Source: Fulvimonas soli (GTDB lineage: Bacteria; Pseudomonadota; Gammaproteobacteria; Xanthomonadales; Rhodanobacteraceae). Taken from it: DNA of 64,000 nt. Location of the stretch: positions 1 through 64,000 of the forward strand of contig NZ_QGHC01000012.1 of assembly GCF_003148905.1 (NCBI RefSeq). The letters are read 5' to 3'. A program made the translations under genes and the position numbers. Under the pieces are notes generated by a model. It searched no databases. It saw nothing but the letters and a program-made list of their open reading frames with translations, and was not told the DNA's origin. This document shows positions 26,486 through 33,319 of this stretch, one piece after another. Positions within the stretch are counted from its first letter, which is position 1. Each line of letters opens with the position of its first letter.

Positions 26486-27130
26486 ATGCCAGGGACCCGC
26501 TCGCCAATCGTGCACTTCCGGCCCGCCGCCGCGGGCGACGCGGCGGCGGCCGTGCCGCTGATCTACAGCTCCGGCCCGGCCGCGTTCGACTACGTGTTCG
26601 CCGTGCCGGGGCGGGCCTCGGCGCAGGACTTCCTGCAGCGCGCCTTCGTCGACGGCGCCGGCGAGTTCGGCTGGCGCAACCACTGCGTGGGCGTGCTGGA
26701 CGGCGCGGTGGTGGCGGTGGGCGCCGGCTACGGCGGCGAGGGCGGATTCGCGTTCACGCTGGCGGCGGCGCGGCAGATCCTCGCGCACTACGGGCCGCGC
26801 CACGCGCCCGGGGTGATCGCGCGCGGGCTCGGGGTGGAGCGGGTGATCCCGCCGCCCGCGCGCGGCATGCACTACCTGGCGCACCTGGGCGTCGCGCCGG
26901 AGCTGCGCGGGCAGGGCATCGGGCGGGCGCTGGTCGAGCACCTCCTCGCGCGGGGACGGGCGCTGGGACGGCGGCGGATGGTGCTCGACGTCGCCGCCAG
27001 CAACCCGCGCGCGCAGGCGCTGTACGAGCGGCTGGGCTTCACGGTGACCGAGGAGCGGCGTTCGCGGCTGGCCAACGGGCACGGCGCTGTGCCGGACCAT
27101 CGGAGGATGGAGCGGGTGGTGGCGGGGTAG
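26486..27130 (+). CDS. GNAT-family N-acetyltransferase
   Basis: 214 residues with a C-terminal GNAT fold. Acetyl-CoA-binding motif A is LGVAPELRGQGIGRALVEHL near 133-152, followed by VLDVAASNPRAQALYERLGF typical of motif B. The N-terminal part is a family-specific region beginning FRPAAAGDAAAAVPLIYSSG. The substrate is unknown. Start ATG 26486 has GGGGGAGGA about six bases upstream. It runs antisense to and between dnaG and the yqeY/rpsU group, breaking the usual primase operon. Confidence 0.85.
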   Translation: MPGTRSPIVHFRPAAAGDAAAAVPLIYSSGPAAFDYVFAVPGRASAQDFLQRAFVDGAGEFGWRNHCVGVLDGAVVAVGAGYGGEGGFAFTLAAARQILAHYGPRHAPGVIARGLGVERVIPPPARGMHYLAHLGVAPELRGQGIGRALVEHLLARGRALGRRRMVLDVAASNPRAQALYERLGFTVTEERRSRLANGHGAVPDHRRMERVVAG

Positions 27131-27768
27131 GGGGCGCATCCGCGGTCGCGGGAATCGGCGGCGGGCGTGCGTCGTTCCTGCGCAAGCAGGAAAGGGGGCG
27201 GCGGTTTTCAGCAGGAACTGGGCGGAGATCGCTGGGCCTGTCGATTCCCGGTCCCGTGCACGGCTTGTCCATGCGGCATGGTGGTGGAAATGCCCGGGGG
27301 ATTCGAGGGCGTAAGCCAGGACGGGGGGCTGGAGCCGTTCCAATGTAGGTCGCCGCCGGCCCCGATCCCTCACCCCGACCCTCTCCCCGGAGGGGAGAGG
27401 GAGCAGGGCGTGGCGTTTCATGTCGAATCCTTCTCCCCGGCGGGGAGAAGGTGCCGGCAGGCGGATGAGGGGACGGGCGGAGCCGAACGTATGGGATGCC
27501 TCCGCCAGCCCGGCCCCTCACCCCGACCCTCTCTCCGGAGGGGAGAGGGAGCAGGGCGTGGCGCTTCATGTCGAATTCTTCTCCCCGGCGGGGAGAAGGT
27601 GCCGGCAGGCGGATGAGGGGACGGGCGGAGCCGAACGTATGGGGCGCTTCCGCAAGCCCCGGCCCCTCACCCCAACCCCTCCCCGCAGGGGAGAGGGGGC
27701 GAACGCGGTGTGCGGGTTCGCTGTCCCGTGCGGCGCGGCGGCCGTGAGCCTCGGGGTTTCGTCCGGCG
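27131..27768. repeat. 638-bp gap with tandem 148-bp palindromic repeats
   Basis: Two nearly identical units start at about 27367 and 27515 (period 148-149 bp) with a partial third at 27664-27698. Each full unit has a CCTCTCCCCGGAGGGGAGAGG-type palindrome, a short spacer (GGGCGTGGCG..), a CTTCTCCCCGGCGGGGAGAAG palindrome and a GATGAGGGGACGGGCGGAGC segment. Positions 27131-27366 and 27699-27768 contain nothing I can assign. No believable gene lies in this gap. Confidence 0.88.
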
Positions 27769-27939
27769 TCAGGCTAGATGGAATATCCCGAACACCGCCA
27801 GCAGGGCGAGCAGGAACAGGATCAGGAAGATCGCGAACAGCACCTTCGCGATGGTGGCGGTGACGCCGGCCACGCCGCGGAAGCCGAGCAGGCCGGTGAC
27901 CAGCGAGACGATGGCGAAGATGATGGCCCACTTGAGCAT
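27769..27939 (-). CDS. DUF1328 small membrane protein (YtjA/UPF0391 family)
   Basis: 56 residues beginning [16 protein letters not shown] and ending AVFGIFHLA, with two hydrophobic helices joined by [16 protein letters not shown]. This is the full-length pattern of the DUF1328/UPF0391 family of two-helix inner-membrane proteins; E. coli YtjA is 53 residues. Function unknown. The ATG has GGAG about seven bases upstream. It sits between yqeY and the repeat block. Confidence 0.93.
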   Translation of the reverse strand: MLKWAIIFAIVSLVTGLLGFRGVAGVTATIAKVLFAIFLILFLLALLAVFGIFHLA

Positions 27940-28049
27940 GCGCTACTCCGGTTCGGCCGCGTAGGCGGCGGCGGTGCGTGGCAGTCTCGGGCGGGCGCCG
28001 TGAAGGGCGCGCCACGGCCGGGCGCGCGCGGCCTTCACGGACGGGCGGC

Positions 28050-28496
28050 TCAGCCGGCCAGCCTCGCCTTGATGCGGGCGGACACCTGCGCCATGTCGGC
28101 GCGGCCGGCGGCCTTCTCCTTCACCGCGGCGACCACCTTGCCCATGTCCTTCGGCGAGCTGGCGCCGGTGGCGGCGATCGCCTCGGCAATCAGCGCGTCG
28201 ATCTCCGCCTCGCCGAGCTTGGCCGGCAGGTAGGCCTCGATCACCGCCATCTCGGCGCGCTCGGCGTCGGCCAGGTCGGCGCGGCCGGCGGCCTCGTACT
28301 GGCTCACCGAGTCGCGGCGCTGCTTGAGCATCTTCTCCAGCACCGCCAGGGTCTGCGCGTCGTCCAGCTCGATGCGCTCGTCCACCTCGCGCTGCTTGAC
28401 CGCGGCCAGCACCAGCCGGATCACGCCCAGGCGGTGCTTGTCGCCGCCGCGCATGGCGGCCTTCATGTCCTCGGTGAGCTGCTGCTTGAGCGTCAT
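28050..28496 (-). CDS. yqeY: GatB/YqeY domain protein
   Basis: 148 residues, full length for YqeY. Starts MTLKQQLTEDMKAAMR and carries the conserved LRLVLAAVKQREVDER-type stretch, the AYLPAKLGEAEIDALI motif and the Lys-Asp-Met-Gly-Lys turn. The family shares a helical domain with the tail of GatB, implying tRNA or amidotransferase-related binding, but its job is not established. The ATG at 28496 has GGAG seven to eight bases upstream. It lies downstream of rpsU, behind a strong intercistronic hairpin. Confidence 0.92.
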   Translation of the reverse strand: MTLKQQLTEDMKAAMRGGDKHRLGVIRLVLAAVKQREVDERIELDDAQTLAVLEKMLKQRRDSVSQYEAAGRADLADAERAEMAVIEAYLPAKLGEAEIDALIAEAIAATGASSPKDMGKVVAAVKEKAAGRADMAQVSARIKARLAG

Positions 28497-28519
28497 GGTC
28501 GTTCTCCGGAAACGCACGA

Positions 28520-28548
28520 GGCCGGCGTTGCGCGGGGCAACGCCGGCC
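28520..28548 (-). terminator. intercistronic hairpin between rpsU and yqeY
   Basis: A perfect 12-bp stem (28520-28531 with 28537-28548) and 5-base loop, about 25 bases before the yqeY start. No T run follows on the minus strand, so it may attenuate or mark an RNA processing point rather than end transcription. A second 8-bp hairpin (28635-28655) lies nine bases after the rpsU stop. Confidence 0.5.
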
Positions 28549-28663
28549 GGGGCGGGTTCGTGGGGCAGCGGCTGCGGATGGACGCGCCGGCTGCCTGCGG
28601 GCCGATGGGTTGCCGCCGTGCGGCGCGCAACCGGCCGTCCGCGCGCGGCGGACGGCGAAGACC

Positions 28664-28879
28664 TCAGTACAGGCGGGTCTTGCGCGAGACGTCGCGCGAC
28701 AGGCGGCGCAGGTGGCGCTTCACCGCGGCGGCGCGCTTGCGCTTGCGCTCCTGGGTCGGCTTCTCGTAGAACTCGCGCTTGCGCGTCTCGGCCAGGATGC
28801 CGGCCTTCTCGCAGGTGCGCTTGAAGCGGCGCAGGGCAAGCTCGAACGGCTCGTTCTCGCGGACTTTTACGCTGGGCAT
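28664..28879 (-). CDS. rpsU: 30S ribosomal protein bS21
   Basis: 71 residues, exactly the bS21 length. Begins [20 protein letters not shown] and has the strongly basic tail [15 protein letters not shown]. bS21 joins the small subunit near the anti-Shine-Dalgarno region and promotes initiation. Shine-Dalgarno GGAG lies five bases before the ATG. A good sigma-70 promoter is visible about 50 bp upstream. Divergent from tsaD, the usual neighbour in Gammaproteobacteria. Confidence 0.98.
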   Translation of the reverse strand: MPSVKVRENEPFELALRRFKRTCEKAGILAETRKREFYEKPTQERKRKRAAAVKRHLRRLSRDVSRKTRLY

Positions 28880-28926
28880 GGAAACTCCGGGTGCTAAACT
28901 GGCCCGTGGAACCGGGCGAGCCGCGA

Positions 28927-28956
28927 AGTATAGCGTGGACACCAGCGATTTTTCAA
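28927..28956 (-). promoter_or_regulatory. sigma-70 promoter of rpsU
   Basis: On the minus strand TTGAAA (28951-28956) and TATACT (28927-28932) are separated by 18 bp, each matching five of six consensus bases. It faces rpsU and places the start about 40 bases before its ATG. The -35 box lies inside the first codons of tsaD if that gene starts at GTG 28935. Confidence 0.75.
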
Positions 28957-29984
28957 AGCCCGTGCTGGGCATCGAGACCTCCTGCGACGAGACCGGCGTG
29001 GCCCTGCTGCGCTGGCAGCCCGACGCGCCCGGCCGCGGCCTGCTCGCCCACGTCCTGTACAGCCAGATCAAGCTGCACGCCGACTACGGCGGGGTGGTGC
29101 CGGAGCTGGCCAGCCGCGACCACGTGAGGAAGCTGCTGCCGCTGGTGCGCGAGGCGCTGGCGCAGGCCGGGCTGGCCCCGGCCGACCTGGGCGGGGTGGC
29201 CTACACCGCCGGCCCCGGCCTGGTCGGCGCGCTGCTGGTGGGCGCTGCCGCGGGCCGCGCGCTGGCCTGGGCGCTGGGCGTGCCGGCGATCGGCGTGCAC
29301 CACATGGAGGGCCACCTGCTGGCGCCCTTGCTGGAGGACGACCCGCCCGCGCCGCCGTTCGTGGCGCTGCTGGTCTCCGGCGGCCATTCGATGCTGGTGG
29401 AGGTCAAGGGCATCGGCCGCTACCGCATCCTCGGCGACACCCTGGACGACGCCGCCGGCGAGGCCTTCGACAAGACCGCCAAGCTGATGGGCTTGCCGTA
29501 CCCCGGCGGCCCGGCGCTGGCGAAGCTGGCCGAGCAGGGGCGGCCGGGGGCGTTCCATTTCTCGCGGCCGATGACCGACCGGCCGGGGCTGGACTTCAGC
29601 TTCTCCGGCCTCAAGACCCAGGTGCTGCTGGCCTGGCAGCAGTCCGACCAGAGCGGGCAGACCCGCGCCGACGTCGCCCGCGCCTTCGAGGAGGCGATCG
29701 TCGACACCCTGGTCATCAAGTGCCGCCGCGCGCTGGAGGCCACCGGCGCCAGGCGGCTGGTGATCGCCGGCGGCGTGGGCGCCAACCGCCGGCTGCGCGC
29801 CGAGCTGGCCGCGGCGGGCGGGCGCGAGGGTTTCCGCACCTATTTCCCGCGGCTGGCCTTCTGCACCGACAACGGCGCGATGATCGCGCTGGCCGGCGCG
29901 ATCCGCCTCGCCCACGGCCAGCATCAGGACGAGCGCATCCAGGTGTTCCCGCGCTGGGACCTGGAAAGCCTGCCGGCCGCCTAG
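28935..29984 (+). CDS. tsaD: tRNA N6-adenosine threonylcarbamoyltransferase TsaD
   Basis: 349 residues of the Kae1/TsaD family: [12 protein letters not shown] at 10-21, the metal-site histidines in HHMEGHL near 123-129, VSGGHS, and the C-terminal [10 protein letters not shown] and [11 protein letters not shown] motifs. With TsaB, TsaE and threonylcarbamoyl-AMP it makes t6A37 in ANN-decoding tRNAs. No ATG is suitable: GTG 28935 is used here; GTG 28962, in frame and directly before LGIETSCDE, would give the shorter N-terminus common in the family and would leave the rpsU promoter non-coding. Confidence 0.95.
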   Translation: MDTSDFSKPVLGIETSCDETGVALLRWQPDAPGRGLLAHVLYSQIKLHADYGGVVPELASRDHVRKLLPLVREALAQAGLAPADLGGVAYTAGPGLVGALLVGAAAGRALAWALGVPAIGVHHMEGHLLAPLLEDDPPAPPFVALLVSGGHSMLVEVKGIGRYRILGDTLDDAAGEAFDKTAKLMGLPYPGGPALAKLAEQGRPGAFHFSRPMTDRPGLDFSFSGLKTQVLLAWQQSDQSGQTRADVARAFEEAIVDTLVIKCRRALEATGARRLVIAGGVGANRRLRAELAAAGGREGFRTYFPRLAFCTDNGAMIALAGAIRLAHGQHQDERIQVFPRWDLESLPAA

Positions 29985-30037
29985 CGGTTAGTATGCGCGC
30001 GCAATCGCGCGCAGCCCGGGAGCGGTACGCCATCGCT

Positions 30038-30394
30038 ATGGACACGGTTTTCATCGAGGGCCTGGAGGTCGAGGCCGTGATCGGCGCCTATGCCTGGGAG
30101 CGCGCGATCCGCCAGCGCCTGCGGCTGGACCTGGAGATGGCCTACGACTGCCGCGCCGCGGGAGCCTCGGACGCGCTGGCCGACGCGCTGGACTACCACG
30201 CCGTCGCCACGGCGGCGACCGCCTGGGTGGAGGCCAGCCGCTTCGAGCTGCTGGAGGCGCTGGCCGAGCAGCTCGCCGCGAAGCTGCTGGCCGAGTTCCC
30301 GATCCGCCGCCTGCGCCTGCGCGTGCGCAAGCCCGGCGCGGTGGCCAACGCCGCAGCGGTGGGCGTGGCGATCGAACGCGGCGCCGGCGCCTGA
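30038..30394 (+). CDS. folB: dihydroneopterin aldolase FolB
   Basis: 118 residues, typical FolB length. Starts MDTVFIEGLEVEAVIGAYAWER, the signature strand and turn of the family; the catalytic region DYHAVATAATAWVEASRFELLEAL contains the conserved Glu, and the chain ends in the KPGAVANAAAVGVAIER strand. It converts 7,8-dihydroneopterin to 6-hydroxymethyl-dihydropterin in folate synthesis. Start ATG 30038 gives the family N-terminus; an in-frame ATG at 29993 would add 15 residues. Its stop overlaps the start of the HPPK-like gene. Confidence 0.93.
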   Translation: MDTVFIEGLEVEAVIGAYAWERAIRQRLRLDLEMAYDCRAAGASDALADALDYHAVATAATAWVEASRFELLEALAEQLAAKLLAEFPIRRLRLRVRKPGAVANAAAVGVAIERGAGA

Positions 30395-30804
30395 TGGACG
30401 CGCCGCGCCGCTGGCTGCTGCTGCTCGGTTCCAGCCTGCCCGACGACGCGCGCGTGCGCGCGGCGCTCGACCGGCTCGCGGAGCTCGGCGCGGCGGCGCC
30501 GCTGACACCGATCCGGCGCTTCCCCTCGCACAGCGGCGGCGGCGAGTACTACAACGCGCTGGCGCGGCTGGACGCGGCGCTCGGGCGCGCGGCGCTGCGC
30601 GAGCGCCTGCGCGCGCTGGAGGCGGCGCTGGGCCGCCGCCGCGACGTGCCGGGCGAGGTGGCGATCGACGTGGACATCCTGGCCGGCCTCGACGGCACGC
30701 GCTGGCGCGCCGACCCGCACGCGCGGGCCAAGGGCGAGTTCGGGCGCGCGCCGGTGCAGGCGCTGCTGCGGCAGGCCGGCATCGGCGACGTGGACATGGG
30801 CTGA
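30394..30804 (+). CDS. compact HPPK-like protein (FolK family)
   Basis: 136 residues, shorter than the about 159 of E. coli FolK. Likely equivalents: LLLGSSLPDD for the IGSN start, EYYNALARLD for the DYLNA substrate strand, AIDVDIL for the catalytic DLDI pair, and DPHARAKGEFGRAPVQALL for the PH..R..F..PL segment. The Arg that precedes the Asp pair in FolK is not obvious and part of the ATP loop appears missing. Overlap with folB (TGATG) supports a pterin role, either a working compact pyrophosphokinase or a divergent paralogue of a folK elsewhere. Confidence 0.72.
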   Translation: MDAPRRWLLLLGSSLPDDARVRAALDRLAELGAAAPLTPIRRFPSHSGGGEYYNALARLDAALGRAALRERLRALEAALGRRRDVPGEVAIDVDILAGLDGTRWRADPHARAKGEFGRAPVQALLRQAGIGDVDMG

Positions 30805-30818
30805 AGGGGGAAAGACCG

Positions 30819-31559
30819 ATGGAACGTTTCGTGGTGTACCTGCCGCGCTGGCTGCGCTGGACCCTGCTGGCGGCGCTGGCGCTGCTGGTGGCCGGCTTCT
30901 CGGTGGCGTTCTTCCTCGGCATCAACCGGCCCGGCTTCAAGGACTGGCTGCCGGCCTCGGTCTCGGTGGTGCAGATCGCGCTGACCGCGCTGGCCTACGT
31001 GCTGCTGGTGTTCTTCACCGAGTCCGGGCAGAACCCGGCCGCGCTGCAGCGGCGCACCGAGCAGGTGCTCACCGGCCTGCTGCCGCGCACGCTGGCCCGC
31101 GTCACCGACGTGCAGGGCGCGCCGGCGGCGGTGACGGTGGGCGCGCCGAGCGGGGTGATCGGCTACGACTACACCCTGCGCACGGCGAACGCCGAGCTGC
31201 GCGCCTGGATCGGCCTGAACGTGCACCGGGTGATCGTGATCCTGTTCTGCGCCTGGCCCGAGGGCATGGAGGAGCAGGCGTTCCTGGAGCGGCTGCGCGC
31301 CGGCTTCGCCGACACCCTCGGCGGCGCCCGCGCGATCGGCTACGACGAGCCGCACTTCCAGGCCGAGGCCATCGACGGCTGCCGCTTCGCCTCGATCTGG
31401 CTGACCTGGGACATCGGCACGCAGGAGGATTTCCTCACCCATTCGCCGAGCCAGCTGTTCTTCGCGCAGGACGTCGCGCTGATGCTGCAGTCCTTCCTGC
31501 GCACCGCGCAGCGCCGCGGCCTGCGCCTGTCGACCGCGCTGGCGCCGACGCCGCTGTAA
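30819..31559 (+). CDS. unknown protein with two N-terminal membrane helices
   Basis: 246 residues. Two hydrophobic helices (about 15-36 and 46-66) are followed by a soluble cytoplasmic or periplasmic domain (about 80-246) with no motif I recognise; notable segments are APSGVIGYDYTLRTANAEL and SIWLTWDIGTQEDFL. The ATG has AGGGGGAAA about nine bases upstream. It follows the HPPK-like gene by 14 bp, so co-transcription with folB is likely, but no functional link can be read from the sequence. Confidence 0.8.
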   Translation: MERFVVYLPRWLRWTLLAALALLVAGFSVAFFLGINRPGFKDWLPASVSVVQIALTALAYVLLVFFTESGQNPAALQRRTEQVLTGLLPRTLARVTDVQGAPAAVTVGAPSGVIGYDYTLRTANAELRAWIGLNVHRVIVILFCAWPEGMEEQAFLERLRAGFADTLGGARAIGYDEPHFQAEAIDGCRFASIWLTWDIGTQEDFLTHSPSQLFFAQDVALMLQSFLRTAQRRGLRLSTALAPTPL

Positions 31560-31562
31560 GCG

Positions 31563-31615
31563 GAGCCTGTTCCCGTTCTCCCGGCGCGGGGCACGGGGAG
31601 AGCGGGAACAGGCTC
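31563..31615. repeat. long hairpin (solo ends of the 62.5-kb element family)
   Basis: 20-base arms (31563-31582 and 31596-31615) pair with one G-U position around a 13-base loop, GGCGCGGGGCACG. The outer GAGCCTGTT and the loop sequence match the ends of the element at 62542-62828, whose inner arm bases differ but still pair. It fills the gap between the converging unknown gene and the pteridine reductase gene, abutting the latter's stop codon, and may serve as a bidirectional terminator. Confidence 0.8.
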
Positions 31616-32380
31616 TCAGATGTGCAGCAGCCGCCCGCCGTCGGTGGGCAGCACGACGCCGCTGCTGTAGCGCGCGTCGCGCAGCAGGAACAGCACCGCG
31701 TCGGCCACGTCCTGCGGCGAGCCCTGGCGCGCCAGCGCGGTGCGCTCGCGCACCGTCGCCTCGGTCTCGGCCTTCACCGCGTTGGTGGACCACAGCATGT
31801 TGCCGGGCGCGATCGCGTTGACGCGCACCTCCGGGCCCAGCTCCACCGCCAGCGCCTTGGTCAGCATCACCACCGCCGCCTTGCTGATGCTGTAGAGCGG
31901 GTAGCCGGGCAGCGGCCGCTCGGCGTAGATGTCGGCGATGTTGACCACCGCGCCGCGCCGCGCCCTCAGGTGCGGCGCGGCCGCCTGGCACAGGAAGAAC
32001 GGCGCGCGCGCGTTGGCGCCGAGCAGATCGTCCCACTGCTGCGCGGTCGCCTGCGCGAACGGCGTGGCGTAGTAGGTGGAGGCGTTGTTGACCAGCGCGT
32101 CGAGCCGGCCGAAGCCGGCGACGGCCTCGGCCACCAGCCGGGCGAGCGCGGCGGTGTCGGTCAGCTCCGCCTGCAGCACGCGCGCGCTGCCGGCGCGCTG
32201 CCGCTCCAGCTCGGCGGCCAGCGCGTGCGCTTCTTCCAGCGAACGGCGGCAATGCAGCGCCAGGTCGTAGCCGGCGGCATGCAGCGTGCGGGCGATCGAC
32301 GCCCCGATCCGCTTCGCCGCGCCGGTGACCAGCGCGACCGGGCGCTCGCCGCGCGGCTTCGGATCGGACTCGTTGCTCAT
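31616..32380 (-). CDS. pteridine reductase-like SDR (FolM/PTR1 family)
   Basis: 254 residues of the short-chain dehydrogenase fold. TGAAKRIG at 19-26 replaces the usual TGxxxGIG, NNAS lies at 98-101, and Tyr163/Lys167 form the YxxxK pair. The usual catalytic Ser is Asp150 in NIADIY; this Asp, the Arg-containing HCRRS coenzyme loop and AAKRIG are hallmarks of pteridine reductases PTR1/FolM, which reduce dihydrobiopterin or dihydromonapterin with NADPH. The nearby folB and HPPK-like genes support this. Confidence 0.88.
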   Translation of the reverse strand: MSNESDPKPRGERPVALVTGAAKRIGASIARTLHAAGYDLALHCRRSLEEAHALAAELERQRAGSARVLQAELTDTAALARLVAEAVAGFGRLDALVNNASTYYATPFAQATAQQWDDLLGANARAPFFLCQAAAPHLRARRGAVVNIADIYAERPLPGYPLYSISKAAVVMLTKALAVELGPEVRVNAIAPGNMLWSTNAVKAETEATVRERTALARQGSPQDVADAVLFLLRDARYSSGVVLPTDGGRLLHI

Positions 32381-32423
32381 GCCGCGGGAGCTTGCCGCAA
32401 AGCGCCGCGGGTGTCATCCCGGA

Positions 32424-33113
32424 TCAGGACGGCGGATCGCCGCGGCGCGCGGCCGTCACGCGCCGCGCCGGGATCGCCCGCGCCGGCGGCGCGGCGGGGA
32501 CTTCGCCGCCGTCCACCGCGATCTCGCCGCGCAGCATCGTGATCGCGGTGGCGCCGACCTGGCGGGTGTCGTGCCAGGCGTAGGCGCCCACGCCGACCGC
32601 GCCGATCACCGGCAGCCAGCGCGCCGCGCCGCGGCCGAGCACGCGCTGCGAGAGGCGCACGCCGATGCGCTGGGCCAGCTGCTGCAGCAGGTTCGCCGAC
32701 AGGCGGCGGAACAGCAGGCGGTCGCCCATGCGCACCACCAGGTCGCGGAAGGCCTGCGCCGCGGTGTGGCGGAACAGGCACCACAGCATCTGCTCGCGGT
32801 CGAGCTCGGCGTGCTTGCCGTACAGCGCGGCGAGGTCGCTGACCAGCTGCGCCTGCACGCGCCAGATCGCCATCAGCTCGGGCAGCACGGTGAGCCAGCC
32901 GAGCACGCCCGGCGGCAGCGACAGCGAGCCGGCGGTGAGCGCGGCGCGCTGGGCCGCGCGCTGCACCAGCCGGCGCGCCTCGGCCTCGGGATCGCGCTGC
33001 GGCCGTTCCCGGCTCGGCGGGATGCGCGCGACGAAGTCCAGGATCGCCTGGGCGATGCGCTGGGTATCCGCCGCCGGGGGCAGGGCGGGCAGCTGGCGGT
33101 CGGCCTGGTCCAC
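32424..33113 (-). CDS. EcsC family protein
   Basis: 229 residues. After a charged N-terminus the chain shows the EcsC pattern: SLSLPPGVLGWLTVLPELMA, a RVQAQLVSDLAALYGK helix, and the tail WLPVIGAVGVGAYAWHDTRQV with a hydrophobic hairpin near 180-205. EcsC proteins are membrane-associated and of unclear function. GTG 33113 is chosen because AGGAG lies five to six bases upstream; a longer reading to 33287 has no such signal and would run across the region upstream of the TonB receptor. Confidence 0.8.
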   Translation of the reverse strand: MDQADRQLPALPPAADTQRIAQAILDFVARIPPSRERPQRDPEAEARRLVQRAAQRAALTAGSLSLPPGVLGWLTVLPELMAIWRVQAQLVSDLAALYGKHAELDREQMLWCLFRHTAAQAFRDLVVRMGDRLLFRRLSANLLQQLAQRIGVRLSQRVLGRGAARWLPVIGAVGVGAYAWHDTRQVGATAITMLRGEIAVDGGEVPAAPPARAIPARRVTAARRGDPPS

Positions 33114-33263
33114 GGGAACTCCTGGTGCGTGCCGGCGATCGATGCGGGTGCCCCAGTGTCCGCGCGGCCAGGTGAAGACGGCCTGAGCCCGCGCGTGAAC
33201 GGAGGCCGCCGGGCGGCGGCGGGCATGACTTCTGGCGGTGGCGGCGCTTCCGTCCGGCTTGGC

Positions 33264-33283
33264 AATGTTATAACGTATCAATT
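33264..33283. promoter_or_regulatory. AT-rich Zur-like operator before the TonB receptor
   Basis: AATGTTATAACGTATCAATT is strikingly AT-rich in a GC-rich region and lies 36 bp before the receptor ATG. Its 15-base core TGTTATAACGTATCA is an imperfect dyad (four of seven half-site positions) resembling the TGTTATA-type half sites of gammaproteobacterial Zur boxes. Zinc control is inferred; the stretch could instead be only a -10 region. Confidence 0.45.
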
Positions 33284-33319
33284 CCAACCTTCCCCGCCCC
33301 TCCAGCCACGGACCGCCCG

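Noticed and set aside
27131..27768. Short frames in the 148-bp repeat block and possible CRISPR-like spacing
   Set aside because: Only two full units and a partial third occur, units are 148 bp with near-identical filler, so there is no repeat-spacer structure and no cas gene.
30394..30804. Idea that the HPPK-like gene is a frameshifted folK
   Set aside because: The frame is open from the folB overlap to a normal stop, and the start, Asp pair and C-terminal motifs are in one frame; it looks compact rather than broken.
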